Shown: positions 12,270 through 24,711 of the stretch, piece by piece
How the letters are laid out: each line of letters begins with the position of its first letter
Numbering within the stretch: position 1 is the first letter of the stretch
The notes under the pieces: generated by a model
Told to the model about the DNA's origin: nothing
The model's database searches: none
What the model saw: only the letters and a program-made list of their open reading frames with translations
Source: Tetrahymena elliotti 4EA
Taxonomy: Eukaryota; Ciliophora; Oligohymenophorea; Hymenostomatida; Tetrahymenidae
NCBI GenBank assembly: GCA_000231825.2
Contig: JH720312.1
Span: 1,084,236 to 1,148,235 of the forward strand
Direction: 5' to 3'
Length of the DNA stretch: 64,000 nt
Made by a program: the position numbers and the translations under genes

Positions 12270-14588
12270 TCATTTAAAAGTAATTAAAGACGAGCTCATT
12301 CTCTTTTTTCTTTTATTATCTTCTTGTCTTTAAGGTGAGTTGAGTTATAATTTTCTTATTTGTGTCATTATTGTCTAATGTAATTATTATTATTTATCAT
12401 ATTTGCATTTATTATTTCCATATTATGTCTACTTTACAAATGACAATATTATTAATGGTTGAAGATTGAATTAAAATTATTATTTGATTATAAAATTGGA
12501 AAGGAATAATCTTTTAACTTCTTATATTAATAATTTGAATTGTTTGGAATTTTATATTGTAAACTCAATAATTCTTACTATAGAATTGTTTCAAAACCTT
12601 AATTAAAGTTAGAAAACTAAGACGGTGCTTTTAATCTGGCGCTGCTTTAAAATTATTAAGAAATTTATCAACTGTTGGGAGAATTTTAAGCACTTAAGGA
12701 ATAATTACAATTATATTCTTTAGAATTGGAATAACTTGAATTTTCAGCCAAGACATTAGAAAAACCCAGTCTTGAATTGTATCCGAATTTGTTTTAAATT
12801 ATTTACTTTGGAGTAAAATCTTGATTAAAATTACTATAGAAAAAAGATGGTTATTACTTTATTTATGGAAGTTTTGGTGTATTCCCACCACTTTGAGACA
12901 GTTTAATAGATTATGGTGAATATGAAAAATTATTTCTCTAGAGATTTATCTCCCGTTAAGTAAAATCATTTTTAAACAATTTTAGACTAGGTTTTCTTAC
13001 TATTTTTATTTTTTAAGTTGATTAGGCTGTATCTTCTTATTACAATACAATGCTGTATTTTAATCAACATCTAAGTTGCTATTTTTTCTGTTTTAATTAA
13101 TTGGAGAGTTATCCCTAAATTCTTCCTTTTACAATAGAATATTGTTTGACTAGACTCTCTTTAAAACCTACACTTTACTTTTGTTTTAGTTGCTTTCATA
13201 TTCGTTTTTTATCAATTGCTTAATTTTTAAAACAACATTATCTATTTCTAATCTTTCTTCAGAATCATAACAAACCATCTGCATTATTATCTTATTAATT
13301 TATTCAAAATTTGGATTAAGATATTTTTCAAAATTTCCTTCTTTAAGCTATTATTTAAATACCCATTTCTTCATCAAGTCAACTCCTGTCAACTCCATAA
13401 AAACCAGTCCAAGGCTGTAAATATCGCTCTATCATTTAAATTATTATAAATTTTATTTTAAAAAAACTTATTTAAATTAAATGAGATTTTTTACAGATTT
13501 TGTTATTGATGTTCTAAAATTGCAGTTTGCAAGCTAGTATTGCTCAGGTGATGAATACTGCGCTGTGAATCCTTCCTATAAATTATGTCATTGTTAAGAA
13601 TAAAATTAAACTTAATATTATTTTTTTTGTAGAAAAAAACTTACAAGATGCTCTGTATGGTCTTTGTTTTGAAGAGATTTTGAGATTCCTAGATCAGCTT
13701 TTTAAATTAAAAATAAATCAGTAGAAATAAAAATAAATTTTGTTGGAATAATTTAAATTAATTTACCATATTTCCACATTAAATCTATTCCATATAAAAT
13801 GTTAGCTGGTTTAATATCTAAATGCAAGATATTTCTAGAGTGCAACTCTCTCAAACCTTTGGCAAGCTCTAAGCAGATATTATTAATTTAAGCATTTAGA
13901 ATCACTTTTTTATTACTTTTATTTCTCTCTAAGAAAGACTTTAGGTCATCTTTTTTGTTTAATATTTGAGTTTATTTAAACAGAGAAAAGTTCTTTTATT
14001 TTATAGAAAAACTTATCAAAAAAAAACAATATTAGTTACATGCACATCTTTCCATGATTAATATCTAGTAATTTATAGACTCATGCTCTTCTTAAATCAT
14101 GTCATAGACTTTGATTATGTGTGGAGTCTAATATTGACTTAGAATTTCGAATTCTTATTAGCAAGCTTTTATTTAAGATTAGCTTGGATTTACCAAAAAT
14201 TTTATAGCTAAGTAATCATTATCTTCACTGCATGCTTTCATTACTATTGCTGATCCTCCCATACCAAGGAATCCATTCTCAACTATGTATTTTTTGTGCT
14301 CTAGGAAATCAACAGCCTTTTAGATGTTCTCAAAAGGGAAATTAACTTTTTAACTTAGCACTTATTCTTCTAATTTTGTAATTTATCTTTATATTTTTAT
14401 GGAAAAAAATGAAGAAAAGAAATGATATATTATGTTATTTATTTTTATCAGATGTATCTTAAAATAAATAAACAATAATTGTCATTAGATATTTATCTTA
14501 TTTAAGGTATCAAAATATTTAAGATACATTTTATTTATGTCCATTTTGACTTTTCTATTGTGATCGGTTTAGTGTTTTATTGTCCCAT
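12270..14588 (-). pseudogene. Protein kinase K4, probable decaying paralogue
   Basis: The layout matches K3 and K5: exon 1 14588-14528 (MGQQNTKP), exon 2 homology 14390-14040, then 13949-13767, 13697-13645, 13575-13495 and 13428 onward. The kinase-coding parts are well conserved (GMGGSA loop, HLDIKPAN, DLG). Four defects are visible. (1) The intron-1 acceptor reads AT instead of AG (14392-14391). The next AG is 4 nt downstream and shifts frame, and retaining the intron meets TGA at 14448. (2) The tail changes frame near 13030-13065; homology to K3/K5 (KPSLKLF) continues in another frame. (3) In that homologous frame there is a TGA at 12668-12670. (4) A further shift separates the tail from its terminal MSSSLITFK. 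Using the original frame from exon 6, translation would end at TGA 12565. A shortened or oddly spliced kinase cannot be excluded. Confidence 0.82.
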
Positions 14589-16160
14589 ACTTATAAAAAT
14601 ACAATATCGTTTACTATTCTTCTAAATTAAAAAACTTAATTAGCTTCTTCCACCTCTTTCTATGAACTATTAAATTTTATTTAGCTAATATTAAAAGGAT
14701 AAATAAATTATTCATATAATTTTTTAAGTTTAAAATTTAGACTGGTCTCTAAAATTATCTGATAGTTCAGTGCATTAAAGCGTATGGTAGATCATTAGTT
14801 GATTCTCTGTTTAGTTTTTTAGGCTGTTCAAAAATTACAATAAATTTTATAATTGTAAATTATATTTTCTTTTATTAAAATATTAAGGTAAAAAATGGTT
14901 GTATTCAGTATAAATATAAAATAAAAAATTTAAGAACCATTAACCCAAAAAAAAGTCAGATTATATTTTAATTAACATTTTTTATTGATTTTACAGATTA
15001 ATCATTTTACATAAATATACTCTTCTCATATTTCTAAGTGACAGTTAGGATAAAGCAATTAATACAAAAGTATTTATAATTCAAAGCCACCATTTAAAGA
15101 TATTAGAAAAATAATTAATACGTATTTAAGTTTTCTTTTAAAAAAATGATAAAATTATTAATTTCAAATATTATAAAATTTCATACAGCATTTACCTTAG
15201 ATTTTTACTTTACTAGCATTGTTTTAGGTAAATGTCATGTTTAAGAATTAAAAAATTGTAAACTAATTTTAAATAAATTATCTCAAATTATTAAATAAAT
15301 TGTAAATTTTGATTCTACCACCTTAAATTCTAAATAAATAAATTACATTTGTTAAGCAAGCAATCAAATTTGGGGATTTAATAAAAAAATCAACTAGAGA
15401 AGTTAAGTTTTGAAAATTGGAAATAACATAATAAAATTTTTATTTTTATTATTTCTATTAATTTCAAAAATTTATGTGACACATAATGTTGTCAATTTTT
15501 TTTATTAGTCATTCATAACCAAGAATAATAAAATTCGGATTTAAAAAATTTGTATGTTTTTTCATTTTCAAAAGGAGATTCAAATCTTATTGAATTCTAA
15601 ATACTTCTAACTGATAAATAAATAAATAATCAGTTTAAGTCGATTAAGAAACAAATAACAACAAAATCATACATAAATAAAATTTATTCAATGTAGAATA
15701 TAAATTTTTATTTATTTCTAAAATAGATATTTTGACTAGAGATTAATGAAGTCTTTTTTTCACCTTTAAATAAATATTACTAAATCTTCTTTTCTTTTTT
15801 AGACTTCTATTTATTTTATGTGTCAAAATATAAAATATTATTAAAATGATTTAAATTTACTTTTCAGTTTTTTGTTTTTGATTTAACATATGGCGAAGGA
15901 AGTATTTTTCTAAGAAAAACTTTCCTAAAATTAATTTATAAAAAATCTGAAAAAAATCAAAATCAGGATATTTTAATAAGTAAAAATAATTATCAAGATG
16001 AACTTTAGGACTGAATAGATTATTACTCTTAATAAGTTATATATTAAGCTGAAACATTAATTTTTTATGTACATGTGTATTTATTTATATAAAAGAATAA
16101 GAAAATATAATTTTAAGAAAGAGAGGAAAAATAATAAATAATTTTATGAAATATTTCATT
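14589..16160. other. Intergenic, K5 3' end to K4 start
   Basis: About 1.6 kb of AT-rich sequence with nothing recognisable on either strand. Confidence 0.55.
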
Positions 16161-18511
16161 TCATTTTAGATTAATCATGGATGAGCTATTTCTTATGCTA
16201 GCTGGTTTCTAAGGTGTGTAAAATATTTCTTCTTATGAGTTTTGGTAATATTTTTTATTAGTATTTATAACATTTGGGTTTATCTTTGACGTGATATGTC
16301 TACTAAACTAAATTTAATCTTCATTTTAAAAAATTCTCTGCAAATTGATTTTTTCTAAATTTAATTTTGGCAAAGAAAAATTTCTTTATTTGTAAACTTA
16401 TTAATTTTAATCAATAGTGTTTTTACTTATTAGGTTTTGTTATTCTTATTTTTAGTAGTTCTCAAAAACTTGATTAAAATTTGAAAATTAAGAGGGTGCT
16501 TTTTGTCTATAGTTGCTTTATACATAAAAAATATTTTATTAATTATTTGGAGAGTTTGAAGCTTAAGATGAATTATTAGAATTTTATTCTATGTTGTTAT
16601 GATCAAATAAGGCATTGGAATACCTAATTCTCCTTTGACCAAATTTACTTTAAATTATTTATTTTGGAGTAATGTCTTGATTTTAATTACTAAATATATT
16701 GAACTAAGAAGGTTCTTATCTTATCTATGGTAACTTTGGTGTATTACTACCACTTTATTATTAATATGATGATTAGTTTACTGATTGTGGAGAATTAGAG
16801 AAATCATTTAATTATTAGTCTTACTCCTATTAAGCATTTTCATTTCTGAACTATTATTTTAGACTACGTTTTCTTCTAATTATTTTTATTTTTTTTGTTA
16901 TTGTTTTAGGTGTGTTGTCTTCTTATTATTAAGTATTTTCATTTTCATTAATATTTAGCAGACTCTATTTTCTTTTTTACTTATCAGAATCTTAATCAGC
17001 AGGATCTTCTCTTTGTAATAGATTAATACTTGATTGAATTTTTTTCGAATTTAATAATTTTATTTTCATTTAGTCGTTTTAATTTTCGCTTTTTATCAAT
17101 TGCTTTATTTTGTAAACAATTTCATTTATTTCTAGTCTTTCTTCTGGTTCATAGGTAATCATCTGCTCAATGATTTGATTCATTTATTCAAAATCAGGAT
17201 CCAGATATTTTTGATAATTTCCTTCTTGAAATTTTTCTTTGAAAACCCATTTCTTGGTGGTATCAACTCCTGTTAATTCTGCAAAGACTAGTCCAAGACT
17301 GTAAATGTCGCTCTATTTTATCAAGTTAATTTCAAAAAAATGAATAACAGAAACAATGAATTAAGTTTTATATTTTACCTATTTTGTAATAGATTTCTTT
17401 TTATTACAAAACGCGATTTAATATTATTCAGGTGATGCATACTAAGCAGTAATTCCAACCTATTAAATATTTTTATAAAAATTATTTTTAAATTAACAAA
17501 AATTGTATGAATGAATAATCAACAGTAAAAAATTAAAAATCAAATTAAACTTTTGATCATTAATGATGTAAAAAAAAAAACTTACTAGATTTTGAGTTTA
17601 GTCTTTATTTTTAAGAGATTTAGATATTCCTAGATCAACTTTTTAGTAAAAAATATTGTTTTAGTATGGGAAAAATTTAAAGTAATTTACCATATTTCCA
17701 TTTAAAATCGAGTCCGTATAAAATGTTAGCTGGTTTAATATCTAAATGTAAGATATTTATGGAGTGTAAGTCTCTCAAACCTTTAGCAAGCTCCAAGCAG
17801 ATATTATAAATTTGGGAATTGGAAATAACTTTTTTATTTCTCAAGTTTTTCTTTAAGAAATATTTCAGATCAACTTTTTTTAAATAAAATTTGGTGTTAA
17901 ACATATATCGAGATTAATTATTATATCTAAATCTAAATGATAAGAATTGCTAAAACTTAAATATTACATTTGCATCTTTCCATGATTAAAATTTAGTAAT
18001 TTTTCATGTTGTATTCTTCTTAGATAATATCATAGACTTTAATGATGTGTGGACTCTGAAATTGTTTTAAGATTTCAAATTCTTACTAGCAGGCTTTGAC
18101 TTCAGCTAAAACAGGATCAATTAAAATTTTTATAGCTAAATAATCATTATCTTCACTACAAGCCTTTAAGACTATTGCTGATCCTCCCTAACCAAGAAGT
18201 CCATTCTCTACTATATATTTTTTTTACTCTAGAAAGCTAACAGCTTGCTTTAGAGTCTCTAAGGGTTAATTAACCTTTTAACTTAGTCTCTCTTGTTCTT
18301 ATTCTGTAATTTATCTTTCTGTTTTTATGGATTAAAATAAAAAAAATAGTTAGATACTAGTATTTTTAAATTGATTTTTTGTAATACTAATATAACAACA
18401 TATTAAAAATAAATAACAATCTAATTAAAAGCATTAAAATTCCAAGTTACATTTAAGTTGAGTCCATTTTTATTACTCTTATGAATAGGGTTTTGTGGTT
18501 TATTATCCCAT
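16161..18511 (-). CDS. Protein kinase K5, intact
   Basis: Six exons: 18511-18451, 18318-17968, 17873-17691, 17638-17586, 17459-17379 and 17312-16161, giving 626 residues. Exons 1 to 5 have exactly the same lengths as in K3 (61, 351, 183, 53 and 81 nt). It begins MGQQTTKP, the same N-myristoylation-type start as its paralogues. Motifs seen are ILHLDIKPANI for the catalytic loop, VDLGISK in place of DFG, and YASPEQY for the APE position. The tail keeps the islands TPKLP, NSPNN and APSQFSNFN and ends SSSMINLK. Its intron-1 acceptor is CAG, which shows what K4 has lost. It is the rightmost gene of the kinase array and is followed upstream by a long gene-poor stretch. The likely activity is Ser/Thr kinase; the substrate is unknown. 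Confidence 0.93.
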
Positions 18512-20822
18512 TTTTGTAATATCAAAGTATTGTTTCAAAATAATTAATTTGATTGATTATTTTCTTCTACTTTTTTTATTTGGTTACTATTTATTTTTTT
18601 TTTAATTAAATAGATAAATATATCAGTCATCTAACCTTTTTTTCTTTACTTCTATCAAAAATTATAAAGCTAATTTATCAAATTTGCAAAAGATTGAAAA
18701 GTATTTATATTCAATCCATTACATACTAATATTTACCAGATTGTCTTATCTTTTGAATTCTTACTCACTTACTTTCATTTTCAATTAAGAATAGACACCA
18801 AAATCTAAATGTAAAAGAATGTAATAAAAAACCATATTCTTAATAGAAATTGATCTTCGATAATAATAGTCTCTAAAAATTAGAAGATAGTTGCATTATC
18901 AAAGAATTCTCAATTGAATTTTTTTAATCAAATAATTCATGTTCAAAATAAACTTTTAGCATTTGCGAAGCTAAAAGTAGTTGTTCAAAATTTAAATAAA
19001 TTTGTATGAAAAAATAATTTACTTTTTACTTGTTTATTCACAAAAAATCTAAATGCAAATCAAAATGAAAAACCAAAACATAAAACGAGTAAGCTATTTT
19101 TTTAGAAAATTTTATGTCTTTTAGCTTTACAAAATTTATAATTTTGATTTTGTCACTTGAAATTTTTTTAATTTGCTATACAAATTCATCTAAAAAATTT
19201 GAATATTTTAAGGAAAGTTACACTATTTTAAATTTCACAATAGAAATTAAGTTTTTGAAAGCGTTTGAATGTAAAAATAATTTATGTAAACATTAATTTT
19301 TAACCTTCTTGTATTGTGTTTTAAGAAGTAAATATATTAAGAGAAAATATATATTCAACTAATTAATTAAAGAAAGCTGACTGGGTGGGATTCTATTTTT
19401 TATTCTTGATTGTTAACTTAAAAATCTTTTGAGAAATAGAAATAATTAGGTACTCAGTTTTTAAGGTATTAATTAGGTAATAACTACATATTTCAAAACT
19501 TTTAAAAAAGCTAATCGAAAAATAAAGATAATGTAAAATATATTTTAAAACAATGATCGAACCAACAATTTAATCTATTTAGTTAAGAGTATTAAGTGTT
19601 TAGTAAGAGCCAATAACTCTAACTATTTAAATGTTGCACTTGAAATTCCTTAATATTTTTTGATTAAAATCAGGATATTATGATATTTAGGCTGTATAAA
19701 ATTTCATCTATTTACTATTTTCTTTTTGTGTAAATTTTAAGAAAATTTGAAATGAAGTTTTTTAATTATTAATTTATTTAAATATCCTTTAATTAAATTT
19801 TATGTTAAAAATCCATGACTTGTAAGTATAACAATCCTTTATGATTATAATTTTTATCAAATCATCAATTAAGTGTTTTATATCTTTCCATTTAAATTTT
19901 TTTTTTTTCTTCCTTAATTTTACCTTAAAATTGCTTCGAGAAACCATCAGAGGTTGATGTAATTTTTTAAAAAAAATTGTTTTTATTTAATAGTCATATT
20001 TTAACTAACACTAAATATATGATAAGCAGGTCTTTATTCTGATGAGCAGAATTTATTAAAAATTATTTCAAATATTAAATCAATACAATATTTTCTTCGA
20101 TTTGCTTATATTTATCTTTTCAGAGTAATTCTTTTGAGGTTCTAAATTCAAATTCATTTCATAAGATTCTACTCTTTTCTAACTCCTTACTATCCACTTA
20201 TCACCATTAAAATTTACAAATTCTATTGTTTGATAGAAAAATTTTTAATTTAATATTAAAAAATATTATCTCACCTAAGAATTTGATTATTTAAGTAAAT
20301 GTGAGCATCAAATCAAAATTAAAAAATGAAATAGACTTTTTAAATCAAAAAAAAAAAATTTTATCAGGCATATTAAGATATTTGAGAGTCCATTGGTAAA
20401 ATTAAACGAATTCAATTATAAATTCTATATTTCAAGAGCTTAAAATTCAATTGATTCTAGCAATAATGAGTACTAATTTATAAAATAAGAGTAAAAATAA
20501 GCAGTTTATTTACTCTCTTTTAAGTAAAATGATCTCAGTATTTTGTTTTTAATTTAGGTTTCTTCTTTATTTCTGTTGCTAAAATCATATTAATTTTATT
20601 TAAATAGTAATTATTTACTGTTCTATACAAACATTACAGATTCCTAAAAATTAAATTCCCTTTTGATTATTTTTGATTAAGCATAATTTAAAAAATTTTC
20701 TGTTTATTTGAGTAGAAAATATTTAATGAAAACAAAATTTGAAAATTTTTTGAGACTTTACAGTAAGTAAATCTAAATAAAAACAAATAATTAGTAATAA
20801 GTAACAAAATAAAATGATTGAA
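18512..20822. other. Gene-poor stretch upstream of K5
   Basis: AT-rich, 2.3 kb. The only candidate I can point to is a small plus-strand frame at 19114-19380, listed separately. The rest shows no exon-like frame, repeat or RNA gene. Confidence 0.5.
19114..19380 (+). CDS. Candidate small secreted or membrane protein
   Basis: An 89-codon frame from ATG 19114 to TGA 19378-19380, with TAA at 19294 read as Gln. The first 23 residues (MSFSFTKFIILILSLEIFLI start) look like a signal peptide or signal anchor. The rest is short, with two Cys in ECKNNLC. A possible GT..AG intron (GTAAAC donor near 19285, acceptor near 19325) would give a different C-terminus. I do not recognise the family. The evidence is only the hydrophobic start and the frame length in a very AT-rich region, so it may be chance. 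Confidence 0.25.
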
Positions 20823-23800
20823 TCATAAATTATTTTAAATTTCTTCAGATGATTAAACAATATCCCAAAATGATTTAGGTATCTTTTTAGAAACATATAG
20901 AGAATCATCCATATGTTCTTCCATTTTTTATTCATTTCCACTTGTAAACGTGATATATGAAGCAATATGACAGTCATCTTCAAAAGATTAAATGTTTTCC
21001 TTTATTCTTTCTATGGCTTACTATTTGAATTCATCAAGCTGAATTTTTTTCTTACTAAAAACACTTTCATTAGAATTAAATTTGCTTCTTTGGGCACTCT
21101 TTTTTCTCACATTTTCTGAGGACTTAAAGTTAGGAAGAGTATTATTCTAATTTGGTGAACCTTATTAGAAGAAATTACTCTTTCTGTGCTTGAAACTCTA
21201 ATTATCTTACTAATATGAAGGAGAGAGATTTAAATTAATCTTAATAGGTTGCTGTTATCCACTAACTTACTTGACGCCGTTGTTATCTATGTTAAAACCT
21301 TATGAGGGTTGGATATTAATATTTGTTTAGGTATTTTATATTTAAGTTGGTGAAGGCAGCTATTGAATTATATCAATATTTTCGAAAATATCAAATGAAA
21401 ATAAATTCAAAGCTGAGTCATACTCTGGGATAAATGGCCCAAGTCTCATAATATTGAAATATATATTTCTTATTTCCATTTATCTAATAGTAGAATCACA
21501 AGTCCCATTCATACACATATTTGTTGTAACAAAAGAAAAGAATTTTTCTGGCTCATTTAATTTATTCCTATATGAATTTGGGATACAACTGTCAGATTTA
21601 TTTTTTAATTTAAACGAGTTGATCATATTTTGAGAATTGTCTTATTATAAATTCATACTCCCTGAATTCATTATAGAAAAATTGATAGATGTAAAATGAG
21701 TTTGCTCACTGATTGAAATACTAAGAAGAATTTCAATTTATCTGTCGAATTCTAAATTTTAAATCTAATTTTGATTCTTTTACTATTATTTATTTTTATT
21801 TTATGCAGTAGGTTAATTCATTTGCTAGTCTGTTATTATCATAAGAGTATTATTTGTCAATCTATTAGGAGAGGTACACATTTAAGTTTCTTATTCTTTT
21901 TTTCTAAAAAAGTATGAGCTAATAATGGAGATCAATATGTATTTAAGTCTTCTTATATCTGTTTTAATTTCTTTTTCCTATAAATCTAAACTTGAATATG
22001 TTACTTTTAAATTAGGAAAAAGCTATTTAAGATAAATTTCCACCTTTTTAAGGGACATTTAATTTGGTTTTACAATTAACTTTTTAAAATGTTGTTTCTC
22101 ATTTGAAAGAATTATAAAATCTAATAAAGAATAAGTATTATTAAGCAGACAGCTTAAAGTCAATTTTAAAGTCGCCATTTTGTAATCGACATTATCTTCG
22201 TTTTCAATAAATTACAAAGAATCACATTCTAAATAGCTCTGATTAAATGATGATTTTTTTAACATTCTATAATTCTAATTATTGTTTTATTGATATGGCT
22301 TTGAGCTCTTTTAACTCTTCATTTCGCTTGCAATATCACTTTATTCATCTCTGTCTCTAATAAAATCTGCTATTCTTTAAGTCTAACTCTCTGCTATTCT
22401 TTATCCAAATTAACTTATGAGAGGATCAGAAGAAAGAGGTAGCTGTAATAAATTATTTTTTGAAAAATTTTGGATTGAATTATTTTTTGATTGAAAAATA
22501 TTATTTAAAGATTAATTTTTGATTTATTGTTCATCTTATTTTAAGTATAATTATTTTATTTCCTTTTTAACATTATTTTAATTTTAATTAATATCTCCTT
22601 CTTTTGGGGATTAATTTAGATCATTCTTCTCGATATTAGCAATTTTATCTTTTTCATCATCAAGGATTTAATTTTCACTAGCAGGTTTAAATGTAATCTA
22701 ATCTTAGCCATTTAAAAAATTATTAGGTAAAAGATATTATTATTTATTAGTGTTTGTATTATCTTTTTAGTCCTAAAAGCTCTTCTATTTTTTATAAGTT
22801 ATATAGCCATTATTTTAACCATCATCGCCCCTTTAGTTGAACAAAGTTATTGTATTGTTAGTTTCGCTTTTGGCAGATAGAAATTTGGAAGAGGTAATTT
22901 AGTTAATTATTTTAACTACTTTGTCTCTGATTTCGTTAATACTTTTTATGTAGATTAAATCATTTTTAGTTGATTTTATTTTTAAATTTGATAGATTTGT
23001 TTGAGATGAAACATCTTGCATTGATAATATAATAAAAGGAAAATCTAATTCTAATTTTCCAGCTTTTATTTTCATTCTTTTGACATCTCCTTTATACTTG
23101 GGATCCTCATAAGTAACATATAACACATCATGCTTTGTGAATTTAATAGAAGTACTACCGTCAGTTATTTATTATGTAGTTTTCTTTATTTCTTATTAAT
23201 TAGTATCTTATTAAGATGAGCCAGCCTAAGTTGAAATTTAATTTGTTAATATTTTCTTTTTACTATTTTTTTAATTTGCCTAAAAATAATGCCTTAAAAG
23301 TAAGTAATCTTTCAGTGTATTCTTTTCGTTCTACATCAAGAAATTAATCTTCGACTTACTTAAATCTATCTTTACCATTTAACTAAACTCTTCAAAAGAA
23401 TCGTCATCATTGATTTTAAGCTTCCTTGCCTGGTAATTACAATCTATTAAAATCAGTAAGTATTTATTAAATAAATAAAAGCTTGAATTGAAATAAAAAA
23501 TTTTAAGGAAAAATTAATTAATTTTAATCACAGATTATAAAAAGTATAAATAAATATTCTATAATTGATTATCGATAAAAATAATACTCACCATCGATTG
23601 GTGCTTTAAGGGATATTTTTTTAAAAATTGAATAATCAAAAATAATTTCATAAAAAGCAAACAAAAACCATTCACTAGTTTGTTTGTTTCTTATTGTTTT
23701 TCCATTGACTTGTTTTAAATCTAAATATTTTATTTTTATAAAAGAAGCATATTTAATACCTTCAACGCATACTTTACAAGTTACTTTATCGTATTTAGTG

Positions 23801-24711
23801 AGCACAACTGTGTTTTAAAATAAATTGTCAGTACATAAATTCCACTGTTCTGCTCTCTTTTTCTCAAAAAATGTTTATCTTTCTTATTTTTATTACAAGT
23901 ATTTAAATGTGGTGTTAATAAATATAATTTAGAATGCATCTAAAAGATTCAGATAGTTAAGAGTCTACATCATATATCTCAGTATTGCTTAACACAGGAT
24001 CATCGTAATAGCATCAAAGTAAAATGATTGGCTGCTCAACAGAAATAAACAAGCCACAGCCTAAGTAATTATATAAAGTAAATTTTTAAAGAACATTCGT
24101 AATAAGAAATTAACATTTTTAATAATAATCTACATTACTTCAGGCAAATAAGCTTTAAACTGTAAGTAATTTCATAAATATAAATGAGTTATCTTTGATT
24201 CAAAAGCAATATAAAAAAGTAAAGAAAGTTAAAATATTTTCTTTTAAACTTGATTTTTTTAGCATGAAAAAAGAATAATTAATTACTTGACCATTAAGAT
24301 AGATCTCTCCTGCAGATATTGTACCTTCTCTTTACTTTATATATATTAAATAGGAAAACTAAGTAGCCAAACTAATTAGTATGTTAGTATAATAAACAAA
24401 TATCTTTTTGTGATAGACAACAAAGAGTAAAATCCAAAGCATAGAAGTGTATAAAGTTAAATTCAAATCAAAGCCTTCAACTCCTTAGTATATAGCGTTC
24501 ATTAAAGTATAGTAGGCTGTTATCACAGCTTGTAGCTTATATTTCTAATTTTAAATTGTAGATAAAAAACCATGAACATGAACAAACTTAAAAAATTTTA
24601 ATATTTGATAAAGATAAAGCTTACTTTTATGGTATCTTTCTCATTAAATTCCTTTTCGTAACTAGAATTTTAATATCTGAGAGTATATCTGTTCAAATTA
24701 TACTTTTTCAT
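20823..24711 (-). CDS. Multi-spanning membrane protein with degenerate histidine-kinase-like C-terminus (A)
   Basis: Five exons: 24711-24625, 24544-24287, 24159-24139, 24060-23592 and 23443-20823. All joins keep frame and give 1151 residues. The start ATG has TGA directly upstream in frame. Residues about 30-185 hold several hydrophobic segments (for example LWILLFVVYHKKIFVYY and AVACLFLL), so this part is membrane-embedded. A PAS-sized region follows, then a Q/N/S-rich linker. After that comes a stretch resembling the start of a histidine-kinase ATPase domain, ending IKTDIRRLKYILISIISSYF. The canonical N-box asparagine is Ser here, and no DHp histidine motif was found. A weak counterpart of the distal ATPase helix is IYFNIMRLGPF. 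It is paralogous to the genes at 44875-48515 and 49315-53244. I infer a receptor-like pseudo-histidine kinase in a membrane; ligand and output are unknown. The 7-codon third exon is unique to this member. Confidence 0.85.

Noticed and set aside
23592..24060. Cyclin-like reading of AVACLFLL in gene A exon 4
   Set aside because: Extending the gene in both directions shows several membrane helices and paralogy to E and F; the cyclin resemblance is only a short hydrophobic match.
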